DNA from: Kitagawia praeruptora
Taxonomy: Eukaryota > Streptophyta > Magnoliopsida > Apiales > Apiaceae
Length of the DNA: 64,000 bases
Direction of reading: 5' to 3'
Assembly (NCBI GenBank): GCA_037693485.1
Contig: CM075351.1
Span: forward strand, 70,334,001 to 70,398,000
Position 1 is the first letter of the stretch. Every line of letters starts with the position of its first letter. The translations under genes were made by a program, and so were the position numbers. Shown here piece by piece: positions 35,491-46,994 of this stretch. A model generated the notes under the pieces. That model saw only the letters and a program-made list of their open reading frames with translations. It searched no databases and was not told the origin of the DNA.

Positions 35491-38400
35491 TCAAGCTGGT
35501 GGTGAACTTGGAGAGTGAGCTGCCAGCTTGTGAACATGGGACTGATGAAGGTGAACTGGAAGAATCTTGGTGAATATATCTGCCACCTGCTCTGTTGAGG
35601 AGACTTTCTGGGTGACGATGTGGCCTGCTTTGATCTCATCTCTGACATAATGGCAATCTATGTCGACATGTTTCGTTTTTTCGTGCTGCACTGGGTTGGC
35701 TGCAATTGCCAATGCAGCCTGGTTGTCACAGTAGAGTATTGCTGGAGGGAGATCCTGGAGGCCAAGGTCTTTGAGGAGATTTTTCAACCAAGTAATCTCA
35801 CATGTGGTGACTGCCATGGCACGATATTCGGCCTCTGCAGAGCTACGAGCAACAACAGTTTGCTTTTTTGCTTTCCAGGAGATGGGGGAAGAGCCAAGAA
35901 ATATACAATAGCCACTTGTTGATTTCCTTGTGATTGGGCAACTGGCCCAATCACTGTCACAATAAGCTTGCAGTTGTGCACCAGTTTTAGAGGCGAGCAG
36001 AATTCCTTGTGTACTAGTACCAACAAGATGGCGAAGAAGTTTCTTGGCTACTTGGAAATGCACTGTCGTGGGTGACTGCATGAACTGACTTAACAATTGC
36101 ACAGAAAAAGCAATGTCAGGTCGAGTTATGGTGAGATAGATGAGCTTACCTAGTAGCCTTTGATAAATGGTGGGATTTGGTAGAGGTTCCCCTTGATCAG
36201 ACGTAAGTTTCAAGTGAGAGTCGAGAGGAAGTTTGAGAGATTTAGCACCTTGAAGGCCATATTCAGCTATAAGATCCCTGGTATATTTGTGCTGAGAAAG
36301 GAAGAAGCCAGCAGATGTTCTGTCAACCTCAATTCCCAAGAAGTATCGAATGGGTCCCAAATCCTTCATGTGGAACGACTATGTGAGCATGTCCTTTAAG
36401 TGATCTATTTGCACTTCATCATTGCTGCATATGAGGAGGTCATCAACATAGATTAGGACCACTATTACGGAAGTGTTTGATCGGTGTATGAACATACAAT
36501 AGTCTGATTTCGACTGGACAAACCCAAGCTCAAGAAGAGTATAAGAGAGTTTATCGAACCACTACCGAGGGGCTTGTTTTAACCCATATAGAGATTTGAG
36601 GAGAAGACAAACCAAGTCAGTGTTGGTTCGGAATGAGGGATCATTGACTGCAATTCGACTCCCAAATTGTGAATATCCCTGTGGTAGTTTCATGTACACT
36701 GTCTCATGGAGGTCACCATGCAAGAAGGCATTGGTGACATCCATTTGAATAGTGTGCCAGTCTAAGATTGCAGCAACAGCAAGTAGTGTTCTGATTGTTG
36801 TCATCTTTGCCACTGGGGCAAAGGTCTCGGCATAGTCTTCTCCATGAGTCTGGTTGCACCCAAGTACTACTAGTCTGGCCTTTTTTCTGTCTATGGTTCC
36901 ATCAGAGTTGTACTTGGTTTTAAACAACCATTGACACCCAATAGCCTTTTTGTTGTGAGGCAGAGTGGTAATCGTCCATGTATTGTTACATTCCAGAGCA
37001 TGAAGCTCTAAGTTCATCGCTTCGACCCATTCTGGATCAGTTACTGCATCTTTGAAGTATACAGGATCATTGTGGAGGGTTATATTGGACATGAAGCACT
37101 TGAACTCAGGTTGAGTTTCAGTATAAGCCAAGTTGGAGATATGAGAGACAGAATTAGAGGAACTTTGAGTGGTTTGGTAGTCTTGTAGATAGGCTGGAGG
37201 TTTGTGGGTTCTGGTGGAGTGTCTAACAGGTAGAGGTGGTGGGTTGGGAGGTCTTTGTTCTGACTCAGATGTATCATGGTCACTAGGTGGTGATGGTTCG
37301 ATAATAGCAGTAGGTTCTGGTGTAGTCAACATGTCATCAAATAGTGTAGGTGGTTGCAACATAGATGCAGTGGTTGGTAGTGGTGTCATGTAGTTATTAA
37401 TTGAGTCAGGATGGTAAGGGAAGATATGTTCATGGAACATGACATCTCGAGAGACAAAGGTATTGTTTGTTTTGAGGTCAAGGAGAGTGTAACCCTTTTT
37501 GGTGGCAGGGTACCCAAGGAACAAACATGGCACTGCTCGAGCTGCTAGTTTGTCTGAAGTAAATGAGGGATTGGTTGCAAATGCTAGACATCTTATGACT
37601 TTTAGAGTGGAGTAATCTGGGGGTCTTTTAAATAGTATCTCATATGGTGTCTTGTTTTGTAGAACTGAGCTAGGCAATCTGTTCATCAAATAGACTGCAG
37701 ATTCAACACAATATCCCCAGAAAGAAAGAGGTAGATGAGCATGAAATCGGATGGACCTGGCTATTTCGAGAATGACTCTGTGTTTTCGTTCGACTCGAGC
37801 ATTTTGCTGAGGACGATGGGAGCAGGATTGTTGATGTACAATGCCGTGTTGATTAAAGAATTGAGTGCATTTGGAGTCAAGGAATTCCAAAGCATTATCA
37901 GAACGGATGGTTTTGATTGTGGTGGAGAATTGGTTTTTTACATAGTTGAAAAAGGTTTGAAATGTAGAGAAGAACTCAGATTTGTATGCTAGCAGACTGA
38001 TCCAAGTGTATCTACTGTGGTCATCAACCAAGGTTAGGAAATACCTCAAGGTGCCTTTAGTGGCAACCTTATATGGCCCCCAGATATCTAGGTGTACCAG
38101 GTCAAATTTGGAGGAGGCATGAGAATCACTCAAGTCAAATGGTAATTTGGTAAACTTGGCCATAGGGCAGGTTACACAAATCTGATCAGTGGGGTTGGAT
38201 TTTGGAATATCAGGAATGAGGTTTAATTTTGACACAGGGATGTGTCCAAGTCGATGGTGCCAAAGGCTAATAGATGTTGAACTACTAGTTGTGAAGCATT
38301 TGATTGAGGTTTGACGAGAGGAAATCCATTTAGAAGGATTGGTAGTGTTTACAAGATAGTATAGGCCATGTTTAGCTTCACCTACTGCTACAACATTTTG

Positions 38401-39599
38401 AGAACAATTATCTAATATGACACAGTAGGTGGGCAAGAATTTGACTTCATAATTACTATTCTTAACCAACTTTTGAACTGAGAGTAAGTTATGCTTAAAA
38501 TTTGGAACGCATAAAACATCAGTCAAATGAAGATGATTAGAGAGAGTGACAGTACCAGTGTGGGAGATGTTGACAGTTGATCCAGTAGGGAGATTGATTT
38601 GTGTGATTGTCTGAACAGGTACTGGTGCTTGTAGATTGCATAGATGAGGGGTCATGTGGTCAGAGGCTCCAGAGTCGATGATCCATTCATGAGAGAGGTT
38701 ATTAGCCTGGTGACAACTCATCATGCCAGAAAAAGGAGTCTCAAGAATGTCTCCCCCTGAGTTCGAAGATTGAACAGTCATCTGCATCAGCTGAGCGAGT
38801 TGCTCTAGTTGTTGAGCTGAAAACACAGGGGCATCCAATCCAGTCTCTGACACTTGAGCCAAGTTTGTTGTTTTTGGCCCTTGATGTCTATGGTTGGGTC
38901 TCCATCTAGATCTGTTGACTTGGGGGTGCTGATAATGTGGTTTGACTTGGGTAGCTTTAACTTGAGTGGAAGATTGGTTGCCTTTATAATTGTCATGCCA
39001 TTGAGGGTAACCAATAATGGTCCAGCATCTCTCACGGATGTGACCTTGACCACCACATGCTGTGCATAAGGGAATTTTGGCAGATGGCCCTTTGCCATAC
39101 ATAGCAACTCTGTCATTGTCTTCAGCCTTGAGACCATGAATCAAGTCCCTTTGGGCTTCTTCTTGCTGTAAAGATGCAGCTGCACTTTCTACACTAGGAA
39201 GAGGGGTTATCAAAAGTAGTTGACTTCTTTGTGGTGAATAAATGTCATTTAACCCATTTAAGAACTGGAAAAGTTTGCACTCCTCTTTTTGAACATGAAG
39301 TTCAGACAGAAGTTTCAGAACCTCTTGAGATGGGTTTGGAACAGTAGGCAATGAATTTAGAGATTCAAGCTCTTCCCAGGTCGTTTTCATCATTGTGTAG
39401 TACTCATTCACTGTCATAGATTGCTGTTTAAGCTCATACAGTTCTCTATTCAACTTGTATTTTCTGGAACCATTAGTGAGAGAGAATCTTTCTTCAAGAT
39501 TGTTCCACATATCTTTGGATGTACTCATATAGATAATAGACTTGCGAATAACAGGTGACACATTGGAAGTGATCCAAGAAATGACCATATTATCACATG
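35491..39599 (-). pseudogene. copia-B gag-pol, main part
   Basis: From 39588 a 1008-codon frame holds the rest of gag with a zinc knuckle (CTACGGQGHIRERC), protease (EWIIDSGASDHM), the integrase zinc region (WHHRLGHIP, then CVTC), integrase core (HLDIWGPY, RSDNALEF, then E in RVERKHR) and the start of reverse transcriptase (QMDVTNAFLHGDL). It stops after YGLKQAPR, where the family has a glutamine: CAG has become TAG (36562). The frame continues with the catalytic IYVDDLL box, meets a second TAG near 36380, and goes on through RNase H (CDSDWASCP, then KTKHVDIDCHYVRD) to 35491. Polyprotein synthesis would end inside reverse transcriptase. Confidence 0.92.
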
Positions 39600-40603
39600 T
39601 GTTAGAAAATGGGAAGTTTGAGGCATATTTATAATATGTTCTTGATGTAATTTCTGGAAACTAACAAGTGGAAGTTGTTCCTTGTAATAAGAACTTAAAC
39701 TTTCATGTTTGGATCTAAGACATTTTCTTAAAGGAATCCATAAGTAAATTGAGTTGGAAGAAGAATTGATTATTGGTTTATTTTAACAGGTTTCAGATTT
39801 ATTTGTTACAATAGTACTGGAAATTTGGGTCAGTATTTGGATCAAATCCTGATGGAAATTTGGATCAGTACTTGGAGTAAAATCCTGATGGACTTGGTCA
39901 GACATCAGATACTGATGGGCTAAATCCTGATGGATATCAGTTCCTGACAAAGCACTGAATCCTGATCCTGATGGACACCAAATCCTGATGTTACTGATGA
40001 CCAAATCCTGATGCTTATGTAACTGAAAAATAAATACTGATGCAGTTAATGCAATTAAATCAGAATATTTACTTTCCTTTTATGGAGTATCAGTTACGTT
40101 TTATTCTTGGTATTATATATATACAGAATAGAATAGAACGTTGTGATAGATACGATACATCCTAAGGAGAGAAAACCCTCGTAATCTTCTTTCTCTCTGC
40201 TCTCTCAACACATACAGAAGAGATACATAATTCTCAGGCGAACTGAGGTGCTGGTCGCTGTTGATCACTGGTGTAATTGTGAACCCATTGGTCGGTGCTG
40301 TTTTATCCTGGAAGTGATATTGCTGCAACCCAATCACAACGTAAGTGGGGCAATATTCTCTTCAAGAACAGCCAAGTCTTCTCGAAGGGCTTGGTGACTC
40401 AGCTGTGTTCTCTCTCTCTCTTGTTGTCTTGGCTTAAGCTACTGTGAGAGATAAGTGTTCTTACTTTTCTTGTTAATTACAGTTACTGATTATACTCTTG
40501 TTTATGCCTTCGTGTTTTGTTTCGTTATTTGGTTAATTACCTGTTCTTGTTTATTAATATATATCACTGCCTCATTGTTGTGTTTAGTGTAAAATTCCCA
40601 ACA
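39600..40603 (+). repeat. copia-C 5' LTR, 1004 bp
   Basis: It begins TGTTAGAAAATGGG and ends ATTCCCAACA, with TGTT/AACA inverted ends. Its first half carries six AATCCTGAT motifs, followed by a TATA-like run and a CT-rich leader. Confidence 0.93.
40114..40123 (+). promoter_or_regulatory. TATA-like element in the copia-C LTR
   Basis: TATATATATA lies about 515 bases into the LTR, after the AATCCTGAT motif array and before a CT-rich stretch; this fits a U3 promoter starting element transcription shortly downstream. The same sequence is in the 3' LTR at 45811-45820. Confidence 0.5.
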
Positions 40604-40646
40604 ATCTTGAAGAGAATAATTGTGTTATATATTGTTAATTAACAAG

Positions 40647-43600
40647 ATGGTTAACGAAACGGAAACTCCTGTTATTGAGACTGGCTCTGGGTCTGGTGTT
40701 ACTGTACCTACCATTGATTGGACTACGTACCGTTTCCCACAGCCTATCGATTTGTCAGGTATGCCTGATAAATTCGGTGGGGGTGTTGGTTTTTCTCGTT
40801 GGCAGAAAAAGATGAAACTGTGGTTAACGGTAAAGGGTCTATGGCCGGTGGTGCAGTATGAGAAACCAGTTGTGGTTAAGGAGAAAGCTGAAACTGTTAA
40901 GGCTTATACCATGTGGGAGGAAAAGGATGGGGTGGCTAGGGCTGCAATTCTGGCAGCTTTAGCGAACACTCTATTCGATGTTTATTCATCTGACTCCTAC
41001 ACTGCTAAGCTCTTATGGGAGAAGCTTGACCAGACACATAATACTGATTCGCAAGGATTGGAAAAGTATTATGTGGCTAGGTTCCTTGACTTTAAACTGG
41101 TGGATACTAAATCCATGACTGAGCAGGTGCATGAGTTTGAGATGTTGGTTCATGCTTTGAAGGAGTCTGGAATGGACTTACCTGAAAAGTTTCAGGTTAT
41201 GTCTGTGATTGAAAAGCTCCCTAAGTCTTGGGAAGAATTTGCTCTCTCCCTGAAAAGACAGAAAGGAGAGATCACTTGGACAAACCTGATGTTGGACATC
41301 TCGGTGCAGGAGCAACACAAGTCCAAGCAAGGACATGTGATGCCTACTGAACATGCTGGGAGTTCGAAGGTGAATGTAGTGACTGTTGGACAGAAAAGAA
41401 AGTCTGTCACTAAGAAGGAAAACACTAAGTCTAAGGACAAGAACAAGTCTAAGAAACCAAAGGCAAACAAACCATGTTGGTCTTGTGGACAGGTTGGTCA
41501 TTGGAGCAAGGACTGTCCTGAAAAGAAAACTAAGAAACCTGTTGTGGGAGCACAAGCTAACACTGTGCTTGCAACCACTGGTGGGTCTATGGTTAACATG
41601 GTTGTTGGTGAAGCTGTTGCTTCTGAAACTGACAACGGGTATGTGACCTACAACCCTGTACTTCTTTCCACTTATTCGTCTCATGAATGGTTGATTGATA
41701 CTGGAGCTAATGTACATATTTGTACTGATATTACTCTATTTGTATCTTATCAACAGACTCATGGAATGACGGTGACGATGGGGAATGCTAGTGTAGCTCA
41801 AGTACTTGGAATAGGAAACGTGGACCTGAAGTTCGCTTCTGGGCGTGTTCTATCCCTCACTAGAGTGCACCATGTTCTTGATATTCGTAGAAATATAATA
41901 AGTGAAAGTTGTTTAGTTAAGAATGGTTTTGAAGTTTCTTTGAAATGTAATAAAGTAGTTATTACAAATACTGGTGTATTCTTTGGCAAAGGTTACTTGT
42001 CTGATGGATTATTTTTAATAAATGTTGAGCCTGTTTTGGGCAGTTTTATTAATAATAATGTTGTTCCTTCTGTTAATTGTGTTGAATCATCTGATTTGTG
42101 GCACGCACGTCTTGGTCACTTGAATTTTGGTGCTCTAAAGAATATGATGAACTTAGAGTTGATTCCAAAATATGCCATTGATAAGAAATCTAAATGTCAA
42201 GTATGTGTGACTGCTAAACAAACTAGGAAACCCTTTCATAATATTGTTAGGGATTCGAATGTGTTAGATTTAGTACACACTGACATATGTGAATTTGGTG
42301 GTGTTTTGACCAAGGAACATAATAGATATTTCATTACTTTATAGATGATTGTAGTAGATATTGTTATGTTTATTTGCTTAAACATAAAGATGAAGCACTA
42401 GATAAATTCATTATGTTCAAAACTGTAGCTGAAACACAAACTGGCAAAGTACTTAAACGTTTGAGATCAGATAGAGGTGGTGAGTATATGAGTAACTCGT
42501 TTAATGAATTTTGCAAGAGCAATGGTATAGTTCATGAGGTAACTCCACCATACACACCTGAGTCTAATGGGGTGGCAGAACGAAAGAACAGAACTTTTAA
42601 GGATATGATCAATAGTATGTTGATTAATTCTGGGTTGCCTAAGTACATGTGGGGAGAAGCTCTGAATACGGCTTGCCATATTCTGAATAGAGTTCCTCTG
42701 AAACACATGGACAAGACACCTTATGAATTATGGACAGAGAAAAGGACTAGCTTAAAATATCTTCGTGTGTGGGGGTGCCTTGTAAAGGTACTTGTCCCTG
42801 AACACAAGAGAAAGAAACTGGGTCCGAAAACTGTTGATTGCATCTTTCTGGGCTATAGGGAAACCACTACGGCTATGAGATTTTTAGTATTAAAATCTGA
42901 CATAGATGGAATAGTGGCTAATTCCATAGTTGAATTTCGTGATGCAACATTCTTTGAGGATGTGTTCCCTATGAAGACTGGTATACCTCAGGGTATTCCT
43001 GATGATGAACCCACTCACACATCGAGGTCCATTCCTGATCATGTGGAAAGGATGACAAATGTGGGGGCAGATCCTGATAGTAGCTCTACTCCTGATGAAG
43101 TAGAGGAACCTAGAAGGAGTAAGCGTGCTAAGGTAGTCAAGGATTTTGGAAGTGACTTTATCACTTACAATATCGAGGATGAACCTTTAACTTTTCGACA
43201 TGCCATGGATTCTTCAGAATCTAGGTACTGGAAAGGTGCTGTAAAAAATGAAATTGACTCTATTGTTTCTAATGGAACATGGGAGTTGGTTGATCTACCT
43301 CCTGGGTGTTCTACTATAGGATGTAAATGGGTCTTCAAAAGGAAGATGAATCCTGATGGCTCAATAGATAAGTATAAGGCTAGGCTGGTAGCTAAGGGCT
43401 TTAAGCAAAAGGAAGGCATTGATTACTTTGACACATACTCTCCAGTTGCTAGAATGACAACGATCCGAATGCTCATAGCATTGGCTTCTGTACATGGTCT
43501 TATCATCCATCAAATGGATGTAAAGACAGCTTTTCTTCATGGTGAACTTGAAGAAGAGATTTATATGGATCAGCCTGAGGGATTTGTTGCCTCTGGAAAT

Positions 43601-44761
43601 GAAAGGAAAGTATGTAAGTTAATCAAGTCTATATATGGCTTAAAACAAGCTCCTAGAGACTGGCATAAAAAGTTTGATGAAACTGTTTTAGAATCAGAAT
43701 TTGTAGTTAATGAAAATGACAAGTGTGTCTATTACATGGTTAAAGGAAATGAATGTATTATTGTGTGCCTGTATGTGGATGATATTTTATTGTTTGGAAC
43801 CAATATTGAGATTATTAACGAGACAAAAAGGTTCTTGAAAAGGCATTTTGAAATGAAGGATATGGGAGAGGCTAGTGTGATTCTTGGTATCAAGTTGACT
43901 CAGTCAACTGATGGAATAACCTTGTCACAATCTCATTATATAGAGAAATCTATACTTGAGAAGTATGGTTATTCAAATTGTAGAATCGCAAGTACTCCGT
44001 ATGATCCTAAAATTGCCCTTGTCAAGAATAGTTCAGGAGTACCTGTGTCTCAATTAAGGTATTCTCAGATTATTGGGAGTTTGCAGTATCTTGCTAATGG
44101 TACTAGGCCTGATATTTCATATTCAGTGTCTAAGTTAGCAAGATATACAAGCTGTCCAAACAAGACTCATTGGGATGCTCTTGATAGAGTGCTTAGGTAT
44201 CTGAAAGGCACCATATATCTTGGTCTGCATTACAGGAGGTTTCCTGGAGTGCTAGAGGGATATAGTGATGCAAGTTGGATAGCTAAGAAGTCTGGTTCCA
44301 ATGGAGTGACTGGATACCTGTTTACCCTAGCGGGTGGAGCAGTATCTTGGAAGTCTTCTAGACAGACTATTATAACTCGGTCTACCTTTGAGGCTGAGTT
44401 GTGTGCATTAGATGCCACGGGGACTGAGGCTGAATGGTTACATGGACTTATGTCAATGTTACCTGTAGTAAGTCGTCCACTTCCTGCTTTTGCTGTTCAT
44501 TGTGATAGCCGTACAACTATCGATAAGATAAACAGCAAGAAGTATAATGTGAAAACAAAGAGACATATCCAAGTTAGACTGAAGTCTATAAGGGGTTTAA
44601 TGTCTGAAAGGATTATTGCTGTTGAGTTTATTGGAACTCAAGAAAACCTAGCTGATCCTTTGACTAAGGGGCTTGAGCATGTTGTAGTCCTTAAGTCTAG
44701 GTTGGGGATGGGACTGATAGCCCATGATAATTCATCTACAGCGGGAACCCAATACACATGA
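40647..44761 (+). pseudogene. copia-C gag-pol with one frameshift
   Basis: The ATG at 40647 (context AAGATGG) starts gag; an in-frame ATG at 40620 has a weaker context. Order: gag core, lysine-rich stretch, zinc knuckle CWSCGQVGHWSKDC (41475-41520), protease EWLIDTGANVH (41690), integrase zinc region (LWHARLGHLN) and start of the core. At about 42330 the frame meets TAG, and the integrase reading goes on one base out of register (IDDCSRY), consistent with loss of one T in a T run. It then runs unbroken to 44761 through RSDRGGEY, the reverse transcriptase with LYVDDILL (43775) and RNase H (GYSDASW). With normal copia expression from one frame, integrase, reverse transcriptase and RNase H would not be made from this copy. 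A sequencing error in the T run is possible. Confidence 0.92.
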
Positions 44762-45296
44762 GAGGAGATCCCTCGAAAGTGTATTCAATGTGGTAATAAC
44801 AAGTTGTAAGGGTGAATTGGTTGTACCTTTAACTACATAGATTGATACTCACGTATCTGGAGTCTATCCCCTGTAAACCTATAAGGTACTGTCACTGCCA
44901 GAATAGCAAGAGTTATTTGAACTCTGAATGGGGTCAAGTCATTTGACGAGATGCTAGCAGTACATCTCTGGAGATGCCCAGCTAAGCGAATGTAATTGTG
45001 TGGTCGCAATTAGAGGAAAGGGTTATTCCTTGAAGCATTCGACGAACAGGATCGAGACATGACCATTAACGTCTCAAAGCCGTAGATTAGCACCATAGCC
45101 TTTGACTTGTCGTCGTCTATGGAGTGTGGTTACACCAAACGGATAAAGATTCAAGGTGAAACATTCCATCTGAATCCGGTAGCCATCGAAGTAGAGGACT
45201 TAGGAGGGTTCAAACCCGGAAGGGTACCTACTCTGAAAAACAAGTCATGATGAGGATAGATATGTATTTGCATTTCTGTATGGATTCGTGGGGGAT
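44762..45296 (+). other. 3' untranslated region of copia-C
   Basis: 535 bases between the RNase H stop and the 3' LTR. No open frame of note; it ends in the purine-rich GTGGGGGAT that precedes the LTR. Confidence 0.6.
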
Positions 45297-46300
45297 TGTT
45301 AGAAAATGGGAAGTTTGAGGCATATTTATAATATGTTCTTGATGTAATTTCTGGAAACTAACAAGTGGAAGTTGTTCCTTGTAATAATAACTTAAACTTT
45401 CATGTTTGGATCTAAGACATTTTCTTAATGGAATCCATAAGTAAATTGAGTTGGAAGAAGAATTGATTATTGGTTTATTTTAACAGGTTTCAGATTTATT
45501 TGTTACAATAGTACTGGAAATTTGGGTCAGTATTTGGATCAAATCCTGATGGAAATTTGGATCAGTACTTGGAGTAAAATCCTGATGGACTTGGTCAGAC
45601 ATCAGATACTGATGGGCTAAATCCTGATGGATATCAGTTCCTGACAAAGCACTGAATCCTGATCCTGATGGACACCAAATCCTGATGTTACTGATGACCA
45701 AATCCTGATGCTTATGTAACTGAAAAATAAATACTGATGCAGTTAATGCAATTAAATCAGAATATTTACTTTCCTTTTATGGAGTATCAGTTACGTTTTA
45801 TTCTTGGTATTATATATATACAGAATAGAATAGAACGTTGTGATAGATACGATACATCCTAAGGAGAGAAAACCCTCGTAATCTTCTTTCTCTCTGCTCT
45901 CTCAACACATACAGAAGAGATACATAATTCTCAGGCGAACTGAGGTGCTGGTCGCTGTTGATCACTGGTGTAATTGTGAACCCATTGGTCGGTGCTGTTT
46001 TATCCTGGAAGTGATATTGCTGCAACCCAATCACAACGTAAGTGGGGCAATATTCTCTTCAAGAACAGCCAAGTCTTCTCGAAGGGCTTGGTGACTCAGC
46101 TGTGTTCTCTCTCTCTCTTGTTGTCTTGGCTTAAGCTACTGTGAGAGATAAGTGTTCTTACTTTTCTTGTTAATTACAGTTACTGATTATACTCTTGTTT
46201 ATGCCTTCGTGTTTTGTTTCGTTATTTGGTTAATTACCTGTTCTTGTTTATTAATATATATCACTGCCTCATTGTTGTGTTTAGTGTAAAATTCCCAACA
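45297..46300 (+). repeat. copia-C 3' LTR, 1004 bp
   Basis: Direct repeat of 39600-40603. It follows the purine-rich GTGGGGGAT (45288-45296), the presumed polypurine tract. Its right end joins copia-B gag. Confidence 0.93.
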
Positions 46301-46550
46301 ATGTCTCCCACATCTCAGTCTTAATAGGATCATCAGTAGGGATGGAGACTGTACCTTTGACAAAACCCAGTTTTCTTTTTGAGGACAGGCTGATCTCCAT
46401 GGATCGCTTCCAAGATCTGTAGTCTGAGCTTCCTTGGAGCTTCTCGACTTGAATAGATGTTGCACCATCAGATGGGTGCAGGAACAGAGGGTTGAGCATG
46501 TCATTATATGTTAATCGAGTATTGGCAGAGGTTGTGGCAGTAGTAGCCAT
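46301..46550 (-). pseudogene. copia-B gag, N-terminal part
   Basis: The ATG at 46550 opens a plant copia gag start with NPLFLHPSDGAT, DYRSWKRSM and KRKLGFVKG. The frame runs to WET at 46301, where copia-C is inserted. It resumes on the other side of that element at 39599 with CDNMVISWI, so the break is a clean insertion between neighbouring codons. Confidence 0.88.
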
Positions 46551-46702
46551 GAGAGAGTGAGCTTGTAGACAACAAGAATCACAAGGTGCAGAGATATAGA
46601 AAAAAGCTCAAACAAGATCCTGTAGATCTGAGCAATAAAGGGTGTAGACTACACTCCGAATGAGGTAACAACTTTTAGGGAATCAATTAGCGGATCTTAC
46701 AC

Positions 46703-46714
46703 GCTCTGATACCA
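46703..46714 (-). other. Primer-binding site of copia-B, tRNA-Met
   Basis: The - strand reads TGGTATCAGAGC directly adjoining the LTR, an exact Met-type site. Confidence 0.9.
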
Positions 46715-46989
46715 TGAAGAGTAATGCATAAATCATTCAACAATATGAATGGATGCAGGTATATGGTATGAACAAAGTAATATGCAGGAAAGAGAAGTTG
46801 TCTTTAATTCATAACCATGAGAAAATAACTGCATAATGTTTCTAGTACATAGATCAAACTAGATATAGGTAAAACAGGCCTAACAACTTCTAACAACTTT
46901 TAACTTGATGTGCAGTTCATTGTCTTATTCTAACAGCACTTGCAAACAACACTTGCATAATAGGATAAACTGATATGGTCCCCTTAATA
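46715..46989 (-). repeat. copia-B 5' LTR, 275 bp
   Basis: Direct repeat of 35209-35483, with the primer-binding site next to its 46715 end. The ACAAC duplication follows at 46990. Confidence 0.9.
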
Positions 46990-46994
46990 ACAAC

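Larger units (their letters stand above)
39600..46300 (+). mobile_element. Ty1/copia element copia-C, nearly intact and very young
   Basis: Two 1004-bp LTRs (39600-40603, 45297-46300, offset 5697) flank a 4.7-kb internal region with gag-pol on the + strand. I found only two differences between the LTRs (ATAAGAAC/ATAATAAC and TTAAAGG/TTAATGG). It sits in gag of copia-B in opposite orientation. The flanks allow a 4-bp duplication ATGT that overlaps the first T of the LTR. A single-base frame change in integrase is the only coding defect seen. Confidence 0.94.
35209..46989 (-). mobile_element. Ty1/copia element copia-B with TA...CA ends, carrying copia-C
   Basis: Two 275-bp LTRs (35209-35483, 46715-46989) flank a - strand gag-pol. 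The 5-bp target duplication ACAAC is perfect (35204-35208 and 46990-46994). By eye the LTRs differ at one position (ACATGCC against ACAGGCC), so the insertion is young. The gag gene is split by copia-C (39600-46300). Without that insert copia-B is about 5.1 kb, the normal size for a complete copia element. Two nonsense codons in reverse transcriptase add to its inactivation. Confidence 0.93.

Noticed and set aside
41178..41717. 179-codon - strand ORF in copia-C
   Set aside because: Antisense shadow of the lysine-rich gag and zinc-knuckle region.
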